Origin: Plut-88900 sp963668115
Lineage (GTDB): Bacteria > Chloroflexota > Dehalococcoidia > Plut-88900
Reading direction: 5' to 3'
NCBI GenBank assembly: GCA_963668115.1
Contig: OY764147.1
Span: forward strand, 1,302,001-1,366,000
DNA: 64,000 nt
Below, piece after piece: positions 35,141 to 44,304 of this stretch (its first letter is position 1; every line of letters starts with the position of its first letter). The notes under the pieces were generated by a model. That model was given only the letters and a program-made list of their open reading frames with translations, was not told the DNA's origin and made no database searches. The translations under genes and the position numbers were made by a program.

Positions 35141-36522
35141 ATCGTGGGCTTTTTTGGTTCAAGGGCGGCCTTTACCGCCTCGGAAAGGTTGGACACTCTG
35201 GTAAGGGTCATGTTGGCCGGGGTAACGAAATCCTTGGGGGTGGTCACGGGTATTATACCCGTATCCAATCCGAGGTGAGCGGCTTCCTGCAGGCGGCGGG
35301 AGAGGTGTCGGGCAGAGCGGACCTCCCCACCCAACCCCACCTCCCCAACCGCAACCAAACCGTCCCGCACCGGTCTGTCCTTCAGACTGGATAAGATGGC
35401 GAGAGCCACGGCAAGGTCGGCGGAGGGTTCTCGAATACGCAGCCCGCCAATGACGTTGACCAGGACGTCCTGGTTGGAGAGTCGGGCGCCCATCCGCTTG
35501 CTCAGAACGGCAGTGATGAGGAGCAGCCGGTTTGTGTCGATGCCATTGGCAGTGCGACGAGGGAGGTTGAAGGGCGTCATGCTGGTAAGCGCCTGCACCT
35601 CCACTAGGATGGGCCGACTACCTTCCATTACTGGCACGATGATGGAACCAACCTCGCCGGGCCGACGCTCGGAGAGTAGGGCGCGAGAGGGGTCCGGAAC
35701 GTCGACAAGGCCCTTTTCCGTCATCTCGAAGATGCCGGTCTCATTGGTGGACCCGAAGCGGTTCTTCTCGCCGCGCAGGAGTCTGTAAGGGCTGTAAGCG
35801 TCGCCTTCCAGGTAGAGCACAACGTCGACAATGTGCTCGAGCATCCGGGGCCCGGCTATGGCGCCCTCCTTGGTCACGTGGCCCGAGACCATGACGGGAA
35901 CCCCCGACGACTTGCTCCATTCCAGCAGCCTCCAGGTAGCTTCCCTGACCTGGGCCAGACTCCCCGGTGAACTCCCGACCTCGCTAAAGAAAACCGTCTG
36001 TATAGAGTCTACTATTACGAGGGCAGGGGAAATGTCGTCCATGGACTGGAGCGCGGCGCTCAGGTCGTTGGCGGCATGGATGAAAAGGTTGGAACCCTGA
36101 ATCCCGAGCCTGGAAGCCCGCATCCTTGCCTGCTGCTCGGACTCCTCGCCGGAAACGTAGAGGACGCGGGAGTCGGAGCCCGAGAGGTCGGCGGCAGTCT
36201 GTAGCAAAAGGGTAGACTTGCCAATACCCGGCTCTCCACCCAGTAGGACCAGGGAGCCGGGGACTACACCTCCACCTAGGACTCGGGAGAACTCCGGGGA
36301 GGAAAGTGAAATGCGGGATTCGGCGGAAATGGCAACGGACGAGAGTTCAACCGGCGGTCGGGAGAAGATGGGAGCGCCGGACTTGCCGGGTCGACGGCTC
36401 TGCTGTACGGATTGGGTAAGGCTATTCCAGGAGCCACAATGAGAGCAGCGCCCTTCCCAACGAGGACTTGTTGCCCCGCATTCGTTGCAAAGATACGCGG
36501 TCTTTGGCTGAGTCTTGGGCAT
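35137..36522 (-). CDS. radA: DNA repair protein RadA (Sms)
   Basis: 461 residues. An N-terminal C4 zinc finger (CNECGATSPRWEGRCSHCGSW) is followed by the RecA-like ATPase with Walker A GGEPGIGKSTLLLQ and the RadA-specific KNRFG motif. A C-terminal Lon-like domain follows (DLAVALAILSSLKDRPV...AVGEVGLGGEVRS). It promotes branch migration during recombination. Located after clpC, as in many Gram-positive-type genomes, and translationally coupled to larE. Confidence 0.97.
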   Translation of the reverse strand: MPKTQPKTAYLCNECGATSPRWEGRCSHCGSWNSLTQSVQQSRRPGKSGAPIFSRPPVELSSVAISAESRISLSSPEFSRVLGGGVVPGSLVLLGGEPGIGKSTLLLQTAADLSGSDSRVLYVSGEESEQQARMRASRLGIQGSNLFIHAANDLSAALQSMDDISPALVIVDSIQTVFFSEVGSSPGSLAQVREATWRLLEWSKSSGVPVMVSGHVTKEGAIAGPRMLEHIVDVVLYLEGDAYSPYRLLRGEKNRFGSTNETGIFEMTEKGLVDVPDPSRALLSERRPGEVGSIIVPVMEGSRPILVEVQALTSMTPFNLPRRTANGIDTNRLLLITAVLSKRMGARLSNQDVLVNVIGGLRIREPSADLAVALAILSSLKDRPVRDGLVAVGEVGLGGEVRSARHLSRRLQEAAHLGLDTGIIPVTTPKDFVTPANMTLTRVSNLSEAVKAALEPKKPTI

Positions 36523-36562
36523 CGGCTTAGTGAATCGTCGCCTGTTTCCGGTGTCAATGAAA

Positions 36563-36592
36563 GAAGGGAAGCCCCCGACGGGACTTCCCTTC
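36563..36592. terminator. Hairpin terminator between clpC and radA
   Basis: GAAGGGAAG (36563-36571) pairs perfectly with CTTCCCTTC (36584-36592) around a 12-base loop. On the minus strand the stem is followed by TTTCATT, so it could stop or attenuate transcripts leaving clpC before radA. Confidence 0.55.
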
Positions 36593-36622
36593 GCCTTTTC
36601 AGTTTAGCCGAGGGGCCGAGGC

Positions 36623-39082
36623 TCAGGACTTGGCCAACTCTGCAACGGGCCCGACCGTGATCTCCTCGCCGTCCCGGTCTATGAAGACGGTGTCTCCGGG
36701 GCCGAACATGCCCTTTAGGAGCTGTTCCGAGAGCGGGTCTTCGACTATGTCCTGGATGAGTCTCTTCAATGGCCTCGCACCGAAGGTAGGGTCGTAGCCT
36801 CTCTCTCCGAGGAGTTCCTTCGCACTCTCGGAAATCTCCAGGCTGACGCCTTTCTCGGTAAGGTTGGCGCGGACCTCATCCAGGAGAAGGTCCACGATCT
36901 GGAGGATGTGCTCCCTGGTCAGGGCATGAAATACCACGATGCCGTCTATGCGGTTCAGGAACTCGGGGCGGAAGAAGCGCTTGACCTCTGTGAGGACCTT
37001 GTCCTTCATGCGCTCGTAGGACTCGCGGGATGCCTGGCTCTCATCGAGAGCTATGGAGAAGCCCAGGGTGTTGTCCCGTTTTATGAGCTCGGCCCCGATG
37101 TTGCTCGTCATTACGACGATGCTGTTTCGGAAGTCTACCTTTCGCCCCTTGGCGTCCGTAAGGTGACCGTCATCGAAAATTTGCAACAGCATGTTGAAGA
37201 CGTCCGGGTGGGCCTTTTCGATTTCGTCGAGAAGGATCGCAGAATAGGAGCGCCGCCGGACGGCTTCCGTAAGCTGTCCCCCTTCGTCGTACCCTATGTA
37301 ACCCGGAGGGGCCCCGACCAACCGCGCAACCGCGTGGCGCTCCATAAACTCCGACATGTCCAGCCTTATCAGGGATTCTTCAGAGCCGAACATGAACTCG
37401 GCGAGGGCACGGACGAGGTAAGTCTTGCCTACACCGGTGGGGCCCAGGAAAATGAAGTTGCCGATGGGCCTGCGCCTATCCTTAAGGCCCGCCCGAGCCC
37501 TGCGGACCGCCTTGGCGACCACGTTGATCGCTTCGTCCTGGCCCACAATCTTGTCATGCAGGACCTCTTCCATCTTGAGGAGGCGCTCGATCTCCTCGGT
37601 TGCCAGCCGGGTCACGGGTATGCCCGTCCACATGCTCACCACCTCGGCAACGTCGTCGGCATTGACGCTGGGCTTATTCTCTTCACGCTTGGACTTCCAC
37701 TCCGTTTCCATGCCCTCTAGCTCATCCGAGAGGACGAGTTCCCTCTCCCGAAGTTGAGCGGCGGTCTCGTACTCCTGGGACTGGATGGCGCTCTCCTTTT
37801 TGTTCTTGACAGTTTCGAGGGCGAGGTAGGCCTCGTCCAGGTATACAGGTCTTGTGGAATTGCGGATGCGCACTCGGGAGGAAGCCTCGTCAATAACGTC
37901 GATGCCCTTGTCAGGGAGAAAGCGGTCACTGATGTATCGAGAGGCGAGGTTTGCGGCTTCCTGGATCGCTTCGTCGGTAATTTCCAGGGCGTGATGCTCT
38001 TCATAGCGGGACTTTAGGCCGCGGAGAATTTCCACGGTTTCCTCTACGCTCGGCTCTTCCACCCTGACAGGTTGGAAACGACGCTCCAGCGCCGGGTCCC
38101 GTTCCACCTGCTTGCGGTAATCGTCTTGGGTCGTCGCCCCTATGCACTGTAGCTCGCCTCTGGCCAGGGCGGGCTTCAACATGTTGGCCGCATCTACCGC
38201 ACCTTCCGCGGCCCCGGCCCCGACGATGGTGTGCATTTCGTCAATGAACAAAACGCAGTTCCCGGAACTCTTCAGTTCATCTATAACCTTGCGCAGCCGT
38301 TCCTCAAACTCACCCCTGTACTTTGTACCGGCCACTAAAGCGCCAACGTCCAGGGTAACCAGGCGTTTGCCGTGAAGGGTTTCGGGAACCTTGGAGCCGG
38401 CGATTCTCTGGGCCAGGGCCTCGACTATGGAGCTTTTGCCGACGCCGGGCTCGCCTATGAGTACGGGGTTGTTCTTGGTCCGCCGGCTCAGGATCTGGAC
38501 GACCCTCTCGATTTCCTTATCTCTGCCGATAACCGGGTCTAGGTCTCCGTTTCGGGCCTTCTGGGTAAGGTCTACGCCCAACTGGTCCAGGGTCGGGGTG
38601 CGGGCCGAGCCCCGCGAGGCGGACTGGGCCTGTGATTGAGACTGGCTCAGGAGTCGGGTGGTCTCTGACCGTGCCTTTTCAAGGTTAACGCCAAGGCTTT
38701 CGAGGACACCGGCGGCAACGCCGTCGCCCTCGCGAAGGAGTCCGATGAGGAGGTGCTCGGTGCCGATGTACTGGTGGTTCAGGCGCCTTGCTTCATCAAC
38801 GGAAAGCTCGATGACTTTCTTGGCCCTGGGCGTGAGTCCTATCTCGCCGCTGGCGGCTCTCTCTCCACGGCCAATAATGAACTCAACGGCCGACCTTACC
38901 TTGTTGAGCTGCACCCCCAGGTTCACCAGGACTTTCGCAGCCACGCACTCCTGCTCCCTGACCAGGCCCAGGAGGATGTGCTCGGTCCCGATATAGTTGT
39001 GGTTGAACTGCTGGGCCTCCTCTTGCGCCAGCGAAAGTACTTTCCTGGCGCTTTCGGAGAACTTCTCGAATCTACTGGCCAT
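36623..39082 (-). CDS. clpC: ATP-dependent Clp protease ATP-binding subunit ClpC
   Basis: 819 residues. Two Clp_N repeats (about 5-145) carry the IGTEHLLLGL-type motif twice. AAA domain 1 follows with GEPGVGKSS, then a UVR/middle coiled-coil domain (about 415-480), AAA domain 2 with GPTGVGKTYLVRALAE and a C-terminal D2-small domain (GYDPTFGARPLKRLIQ). The presence of the middle domain marks ClpC rather than ClpA. It unfolds proteins for ClpP. Between rpsA and radA on one strand. Confidence 0.96.
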   Translation of the reverse strand: MASRFEKFSESARKVLSLAQEEAQQFNHNYIGTEHILLGLVREQECVAAKVLVNLGVQLNKVRSAVEFIIGRGERAASGEIGLTPRAKKVIELSVDEARRLNHQYIGTEHLLIGLLREGDGVAAGVLESLGVNLEKARSETTRLLSQSQSQAQSASRGSARTPTLDQLGVDLTQKARNGDLDPVIGRDKEIERVVQILSRRTKNNPVLIGEPGVGKSSIVEALAQRIAGSKVPETLHGKRLVTLDVGALVAGTKYRGEFEERLRKVIDELKSSGNCVLFIDEMHTIVGAGAAEGAVDAANMLKPALARGELQCIGATTQDDYRKQVERDPALERRFQPVRVEEPSVEETVEILRGLKSRYEEHHALEITDEAIQEAANLASRYISDRFLPDKGIDVIDEASSRVRIRNSTRPVYLDEAYLALETVKNKKESAIQSQEYETAAQLRERELVLSDELEGMETEWKSKREENKPSVNADDVAEVVSMWTGIPVTRLATEEIERLLKMEEVLHDKIVGQDEAINVVAKAVRRARAGLKDRRRPIGNFIFLGPTGVGKTYLVRALAEFMFGSEESLIRLDMSEFMERHAVARLVGAPPGYIGYDEGGQLTEAVRRRSYSAILLDEIEKAHPDVFNMLLQIFDDGHLTDAKGRKVDFRNSIVVMTSNIGAELIKRDNTLGFSIALDESQASRESYERMKDKVLTEVKRFFRPEFLNRIDGIVVFHALTREHILQIVDLLLDEVRANLTEKGVSLEISESAKELLGERGYDPTFGARPLKRLIQDIVEDPLSEQLLKGMFGPGDTVFIDRDGEEITVGPVAELAKS

Positions 39083-39128
39083 GTGCTGCTCCAGGGCGGA
39101 CGGTCAGGCCGCGTCCGCTGAATGGGTG

Positions 39129-40337
39129 TTACCCGTTGTACTCTTCGTAATTCCCGTCTCCGTAGTCTGACCCGCCGTAGAACTCGTCCCGGTATCGCTC
39201 GGCAAATCCGTAGGAACCGGCTTGCTTGAGGCTGAGGGCAAGACGCCTTCTTTCCGGCTCTATCCTCAAAATCTTCAGGGTCAACTCCTGACCCTCGGAG
39301 ACCACGTCCGAAGGGTGGCGGACCGGGCCGTCGCTCAGTTCCGAAATGTGTACCAGGCCCTCGATGGCCGGGTCCAGGCGAGCGAACGCGCCGAAAGTCG
39401 TAACCTTCGTCACTGTAGCCGTGACCGTCTGCCCCACGTGGTATTTCTCGTGAATCGACTCCCAGGGCTCGGGATGGAGGCGGCGGAAGCTGAGCGCAAC
39501 TTTCATGTTTTCCCGGTCTACCCGAAGGACGTAGACGTCAACCTCGTCACCTATGGCAAGGGTCTTTTCCGGGGGCTCCACCTGGCCCCAGGAGAACTCC
39601 GAGAGGTGTACCAGGCCATCCACGCCGCCAATATCCACGAATGCGCCAAACTCCCGGATCCCCGTGACCCGGCCTTTCCTCACCTGTCCGGTGTCCAACT
39701 CGGCGAAGAGCTGTTGGCGCTGCTCCTCCCTCTGCTGGCGCATGACCTGCTTTTCAGAGAGGATGAGGCGGTTACGGCGCCGGTTGATTTCAATCACCTT
39801 TAGCTTTAGCTGATTGCCAATCAGATCGGCGAGGGGGCTGCGGGTCGGGTCGGCGGAGGGGTCAAAGGCCACCGGGCTGGCCAACTGGGACATTGGCACA
39901 AAGCCCCGCACCCCTTCGACATTGACCAGGAGGCCCCCCTTGTTGTAGTCGACGGCTTCGCCTTCTATGACGACTCCGTTTTCGTAATGCTCTTGGAGGA
40001 TGTGCCAGCCTTTTTCTCCCTGTGCACGGTCGACGGACAGGTAGATCTGGCCTTCGCTTTCATCGGACTGGACGACGTAGACAAGCACGTCGTCTCCGAG
40101 GCTGAGGGCCTCGACTTCATCGGCTGAGAAGGTTCGCATTTCCCGGGCAGGCACTACGCCTTCGGTCTTGGCGCCGATATCGACAAGCAGCCCCTCGCGA
40201 TCTTTCTGGACGATGACACCCTTTACGATATCGCCTCGCCTGATGGTGGCGACGTTCTCCGCTTCGTCCAATAGCTCCTGCATCCCGTAGGATGAAGTGT
40301 CCTCGGGCTGGGTCTGCTGTCCTTCAGAATCGTTCAT
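39129..40337 (-). CDS. rpsA: 30S ribosomal protein S1 (four S1 domains)
   Basis: 402 residues with four S1 RNA-binding repeats at roughly 34-105, 118-195, 212-282 and 298-370. The last two are the best conserved (VRKGRVTGIREFGAFVDIGGVDGLVHLSEFSW; VTATVTKVTTFGAFARLDPAIEGLVHISEL). The N-terminal ~30 residues and the C-terminal Tyr/Gly-rich tail are variable. Four repeats is typical outside Proteobacteria. A consensus promoter ends about 14 bases before the ATG, so this mRNA has a 5' leader of only about 7 nt. Confidence 0.93.
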   Translation of the reverse strand: MNDSEGQQTQPEDTSSYGMQELLDEAENVATIRRGDIVKGVIVQKDREGLLVDIGAKTEGVVPAREMRTFSADEVEALSLGDDVLVYVVQSDESEGQIYLSVDRAQGEKGWHILQEHYENGVVIEGEAVDYNKGGLLVNVEGVRGFVPMSQLASPVAFDPSADPTRSPLADLIGNQLKLKVIEINRRRNRLILSEKQVMRQQREEQRQQLFAELDTGQVRKGRVTGIREFGAFVDIGGVDGLVHLSEFSWGQVEPPEKTLAIGDEVDVYVLRVDRENMKVALSFRRLHPEPWESIHEKYHVGQTVTATVTKVTTFGAFARLDPAIEGLVHISELSDGPVRHPSDVVSEGQELTLKILRIEPERRRLALSLKQAGSYGFAERYRDEFYGGSDYGDGNYEEYNG

Positions 40338-40350
40338 AAGCCTGAATTCA

Positions 40351-40379
40351 ATTATATTTAACGCCTTGTATAGTGTAAA
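40351..40379 (-). promoter_or_regulatory. Promoter of rpsA, very short leader
   Basis: Minus strand TTTACA (40379-40374), a 17-base spacer and TATAAT (40356-40351). Transcription should begin near 40344, only about 7 bases before the rpsA ATG at 40337. Confidence 0.65.
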
Positions 40380-40562
40380 GGCAGAGGAGGCGTTAGCTTG
40401 TGGGATTGAGGCATTTTAGGCGGTATGGGAATGCGAATGCAAGGACGGATGAATTATCCGTGCAGAGAATCGGACGAATCCCGAGGGCATGAAGAGCGCA
40501 TCGCTGGTGGTGGTTTGCAGGCAATGTCTCTGATCTCGCTCACACAAAACCCGTACATTTGC

Positions 40563-40591
40563 TTGACACGCCTGAGCAACGGTGCTATCAT
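40563..40591 (+). promoter_or_regulatory. Conserved promoter of repeat copy C
   Basis: TTGACA (40563-40568), 17 bases and TATCAT (40586-40591), within a block shared with copies A and B (GTACATTTGC upstream, ACCCTGCGT downstream). AAGGAGGAACC follows at 40625, again without a start codon at ribosome-site distance. Confidence 0.65.
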
Positions 40592-41330
40592 ACCCTGCGT
40601 TCGCGAACACTAATCCAGTAACACAAGGAGGAACCCAACACCCAGGGAAGTCCACTAGACCCACCCGAGGATGTCATCCCACAGACGTCAGGAATGTCAC
40701 CCCCTCTCCACGGGTCCCGTGCCCCTTCCCCGTCCATCCAGGCGATGGATGGTCCATCGACTCATCACGGGCAGGCCCTCTCTCATAGAGACCCCGCCCA
40801 ACACGCCCCCTGATGGGGGTACTTGCGTAACCGACTTTGTCCTTGCCGGTTAACAAGAACGGCCCCACTTTGTCGGGCTCAGGGGCTTAGAGCCCTTGCG
40901 GGACTCCATCATCGCAGTCATATGCGATGAAAGCGGGTTCGGTGCTCCCTCCTCGTACAGGGGTGGAGTGCCATGTGACCCCACCGCCGTCGCCATTGAC
41001 GGGGGAAGCGGGTTCGCGTTCCCCCTTCATAGAAGGGCAGAGCGCATGTGACTCCACCGTTGTCGCTGTAGACAGCGGAAGCGGGTTCGCGTTCCTTCCT
41101 CATAGAGGGCGGAGTGCCACTGGTATACGGGCATGGCCCCACGCCGAGACAGTCTCGGTCGCCCCCGGAACCAACATTAAAACCTATGGGGCTGCGCAGA
41201 CGGGCCTCCCGCCTCCCTGCCTACGAGTCTGGACCTCCATCTCCAACCCCCTCCAAAACACACAGAATGAAAACCCAAACCCCACAACCGAACAACCCAT
41301 TCCCCACCCCCATCCCTGCCCTTCTCTATC
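40592..41330 (+). repeat. Long promoter-driven repeat, copy C (divergent body)
   Basis: The promoter and the AAGGAGGAACC...CCAGGG start match copies A and B. A short CCAGGCGATGGAT segment near 40738 is also shared. The remainder differs: the hairpin-rich end of A and B is replaced by three ~74-base tandem units (40931-41150). The last ~110 bases (about 41240-41360, AAAACCCAAACC...CAACCGAACAACCC) resemble the flank of copy B at 62.30-62.37 kb in reverse. No credible ORF was found. Function unknown. Confidence 0.5.
40931..41150 (+). repeat. Three ~74-base tandem repeats with covarying hairpins
   Basis: Units start at 40931, 41006 and 41079 with AAGCGGGTTCG. Each then has a stem around a CATA-type loop: CCCT...AGGGG (unit 1), CCCTTC-ATA-GAAGGG (unit 2) and CCTC-ATA-GAGG (unit 3). 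A conserved GAGTGCCA/GAGCGCAT-TGTGAC-CCACCG segment follows in units 1 and 2. Loop and stem lengths vary while pairing is kept, as in a folded RNA. Confidence 0.55.
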
Positions 41331-41360
41331 GTCATTCCCGAGTAGTCGGGAATCCATCCC
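41330..41360 (+). repeat. Dispersed palindromic repeat
   Basis: CGTCATTCCCGA-GTAG-TCGGGAATCCATCCC: an eight-pair hairpin with the same flanks as the other copies. Confidence 0.65.
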
Positions 41361-41483
41361 TGGGGGCTGGGCCGCTCGTGCTGAGGCTCTCGAAGTGCGA
41401 GCGGGGGGCGACCCAGCTTCGTCAATCCGTCTCGTATGGCTCGCCCACGCCACGTGAAATCCCCAGAAATCCCTTCAGGCGTC

Positions 41484-41525
41484 GTTCAATCAAAACAGCT
41501 ACGAGTTCAATCAACGTTCAATCAA
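41484..41525 (-). repeat. TTGATTGAAC repeats, upstream of rpsO
   Basis: Read on the plus strand, GTTCAATCAA occurs at 41484, 41505 and 41516 (spacings 21 and 11). It is the reverse complement of the array at 62076-62139, and about 50 surrounding bases are shared. It ends about 75 bases before the rpsO start. Confidence 0.6.
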
Positions 41526-41599
41526 ACGTCCACAGCATCCTGTGGCGCCCGCGCCCCCTCTGTGGTATACTGCGCCACGGAAATAAGAGGTAGAGATTT

Positions 41600-41863
41600 T
41601 TGGACCCACAGCTTAAGCAAGAAATAATCGGTTCCTACAGGCTTCACGACAATGACTCCGGGTCGGCGGAAGTGCAGATAGCCCTTTTGACCAACAGGAT
41701 AGGGTCTATCACCGAGCACTTGAGAAGTCACAAGCACGATTATCACAGCCAGCGGGGTCTCCTCAAACTGGTAGGCCAACGCAGGCGGCTGCTCGAGTAC
41801 TTGAACCGGGAGGACGTGGGGCGATACCGCTCCATGGTTTCCAGGCTGGGACTGAGAAGATAG
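41600..41863 (+). CDS. rpsO: 30S ribosomal protein S15
   Basis: 87 residues from a TTG start at 41600, with AAGAGG about 10 bases upstream. Conserved segments are GSAEVQIALLTNRI, LRSHKHDYHSQRGLLKLVGQRRRLLEYL and the final YRSMVSRLGLRR. It binds 16S rRNA early in 30S assembly. Followed 29 bases later by pnp, the standard rpsO-pnp pair. Confidence 0.97.
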   Translation: MDPQLKQEIIGSYRLHDNDSGSAEVQIALLTNRIGSITEHLRSHKHDYHSQRGLLKLVGQRRRLLEYLNREDVGRYRSMVSRLGLRR

Positions 41864-41892
41864 AGCTGTGGGTGGCCTGATACGGACCGTAC

Positions 41893-44304
41893 TTGGCACC
41901 AACTAGCACCTTTCAACGAGACCTGGGCGGCACTCCCCTGATCATTGGCACGGGGAAGCTCGCCATGCAGGCCCACGGGTCGGTAACCGTCATATACGGT
42001 GAAACCGTACTATTGGTTACCGCCTGCGTCTCCGCCCAGCCCCGACCCGGCATCGACTTCTTCCCCCTTACCATAGACATGGAAGAGCGTCACTACGCGG
42101 CGGGGAAGATTCCGGGCAGCTTCTTCAAGAGAGAGGGCAGGCCGGGCGCGGAGGCCATTCTCACCGGCAGGCTCATCGACCGCCCGCTCCGACCCCTCTT
42201 CCCCAAGGGCTTCCGCAACGACGTACAGATAATCGCCACCGTCCTTTCTACTGACAGGGAACATGAGCCGGCCATTCCCGCCATCATCGGGGCGTCGGCG
42301 GCCCTTTCCATTTCGGAGATTCCGTTTGAAGGCCCGGTGGGCGGTTCTCGGGTCGGCTACGTAGACGGCGAATTCGTGCTGAACCCAACCTACGCGCAGC
42401 TTGATAAGAGCGACCTCGACCTGGTCGTTGTAAGCACTAAGGATGCAGTGGTGATGGTCGAGGCGGGGGCCAATCAGCTGCCCGAAGACCTCGTCTTCGA
42501 TGCGGTCAAGTTCGGGCATGAAGCTAACCAGATAGTCATCGGGCTGCAGGAGGAGATGGTCTCCACATGCGGCAAGACCAAGATGAAGCTCCCGCCTCCG
42601 CCACCCCCAATCCCGACCTCGAAAGAAGCCGTCCTGGACCTGGTCGGCGACCGCTTGAAGAACACAAGCAAGGTAGTGCGGAGAGAGGACAGGGAGTCGG
42701 CGATAGAGGCGCTGGAAAAGGAAGCGATAACCGCACTTTCCGATAGCTTCCCAGGGGAGGCAGTGGGGGACATAGTCCGGGCCCAGGTGAAGAAACAGGT
42801 CCGGGCAAACATCCTGGACACCGGTGTCAGGCCCGACGGCCGGCAACTGGACGAACTCCGGCACATTGAGTGCGAGGTCGGGATTCTGCCGAGGACCCAC
42901 GGGACTGGGCTGTTCACCCGGGGGCAGACGCAGGTGCTTTCGGTTACCACCCTCTCCTCCTCGGGTGACGCACAGAAGATAGACAACATCAGCCCGCAGA
43001 CCAGAAAACGGTTCATGCACCACTACAACTTCCCGCCCTACAGCGTGGGCGAGACTGGGCGGATCGGGTCGCCGGGGCGTCGAGAGATTGGCCACGGAGC
43101 TCTCGCCGAGAGGTCCATTGAGCCGATCCTGCCCAGCGAGGAAGATTTCCCTTATGCCATAAGAGTGGTGTCGGAAGCGCTTAGCTCCAACGGCAGCACC
43201 TCAATGGCTAGCGTCTGCGGGAGCAGCCTATCCCTGATGGACGCAGGCGTCCCCATATCTCATCCCGTCGCCGGTGTAGCAATGGGGTTAATCACGGATG
43301 AGAACGGCCGGTATTCGGTGCTTACTGACATCGCTGGTATTGAAGACTTCATGGGAGACATGGACTTCAAGGTCGCCGGGACCACCGAGGGCATGACCGG
43401 CTGGCAGATGGACCTGAAGATCAAGGGCCTGAGCTTTGAAATCATGGAAAAGGCCCTGAAGCAAGCTGTGGAGGGCCGACTCAAGATCCTCGACCTGATG
43501 GGCAAGACCATCCAGAAGGCCCGACCCGAATTGAGCGAATACGCCCCCCGGATGACGACCGTCAAGATAGATAAAGAGAAGATCGGGATCGTCATAGGCC
43601 CGGGCGGCAAGACCATCAGGTCCATTGTCGAGGCCACGGGTGCAACTGTTGATGTCGAGGATGACGGGACGGTGATCATAGGGTCGTCCGACCGAGAAGC
43701 CTCGCGTCGGGCCGAGGAGATGATCCGCGGCCTGACCAAAGAGGTCGAAGTAGGCGAGACCTACACCGGCAAAGTAGTTCGAATAATGAACTTCGGGGCC
43801 TTCGTGGAGATACTGCCCGGCAAGGACGGCCTGGTCCACATCAGCGAGCTTGCCGAATACCGGGTCGAATCCGTGGAGGACGAGGTCCAGGTCGGCGACG
43901 AAGTCACCGTGATGGTCACCGAAATAGATTCCCTGGGGCGGATCAACCTCTCCAGGAGAGCGGTGCTCGAAGGAGCGCCCGGGGATGATGGCTCCGGCCC
44001 AGGGAAGAGTACGCTCGGTCGGGTGGAGGTTATGGGAGGTCGGACGGAGACTTCCGGGGCGGGGGCCGGGACAGGAGGCCCCAGGACAGGCGTCCGCCCA
44101 GGGGCGATAGGCCGCAGGGCAGATTTTCGGGGAGCCGGGGCCGGAGACGGTAGCACGGCAACCCTGCAAGCAGGGAGGTCCAGCCGTGGCAGTTCTCAAC
44201 GTAGCTATCCAGGGAGCGACCGGGCGCGTCGGCAGGGAGATAGTCGCAGCCGTATCCAATCATCCGGATATGCGCGTGGCGGGGGCTGTGTCCCTGGATG
44301 CTGA
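41893..44304 (+). CDS. pnp: Polyribonucleotide nucleotidyltransferase, C-terminal tail frameshifted
   Basis: Starts at a TTG (41893). Two RNase PH domains are joined by a helical domain, with FFKREGRPGAEAILTGRLIDRPLRPLF in the first and GSSLSLMDAGVPI in the second. The KH domain (KIGIVIGPGGKTIRSIVEATGA) and S1 domain (GETYTGKVVRIMNFGAFVEILPGKDGLVHISEL) are intact. From about 43990 the frame is wrong. The -1 frame gives the expected Arg/Gly-rich tail (LRPREEYARSGGGYGRSDGD...GSRGRRR) and stops at 44151-44153. One base lost near GGCTCC would explain this. The natural gene therefore ends at 44153, and the overlap of the long frame with dapB is artificial. Confidence 0.93.
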   Translation: MAPTSTFQRDLGGTPLIIGTGKLAMQAHGSVTVIYGETVLLVTACVSAQPRPGIDFFPLTIDMEERHYAAGKIPGSFFKREGRPGAEAILTGRLIDRPLRPLFPKGFRNDVQIIATVLSTDREHEPAIPAIIGASAALSISEIPFEGPVGGSRVGYVDGEFVLNPTYAQLDKSDLDLVVVSTKDAVVMVEAGANQLPEDLVFDAVKFGHEANQIVIGLQEEMVSTCGKTKMKLPPPPPPIPTSKEAVLDLVGDRLKNTSKVVRREDRESAIEALEKEAITALSDSFPGEAVGDIVRAQVKKQVRANILDTGVRPDGRQLDELRHIECEVGILPRTHGTGLFTRGQTQVLSVTTLSSSGDAQKIDNISPQTRKRFMHHYNFPPYSVGETGRIGSPGRREIGHGALAERSIEPILPSEEDFPYAIRVVSEALSSNGSTSMASVCGSSLSLMDAGVPISHPVAGVAMGLITDENGRYSVLTDIAGIEDFMGDMDFKVAGTTEGMTGWQMDLKIKGLSFEIMEKALKQAVEGRLKILDLMGKTIQKARPELSEYAPRMTTVKIDKEKIGIVIGPGGKTIRSIVEATGATVDVEDDGTVIIGSSDREASRRAEEMIRGLTKEVEVGETYTGKVVRIMNFGAFVEILPGKDGLVHISELAEYRVESVEDEVQVGDEVTVMVTEIDSLGRINLSRRAVLEGAPGDDGSGPGKSTLGRVEVMGGRTETSGAGAGTGGPRTGVRPGAIGRRADFRGAGAGDGSTATLQAGRSSRGSSQRSYPGSDRARRQGDSRSRIQSSGYARGGGCVPGC

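Noticed and set aside
40931..41150. Possible CRISPR array
   Set aside because: Only three units of ~74 bases following one another directly, with no unique spacers and no cas genes.
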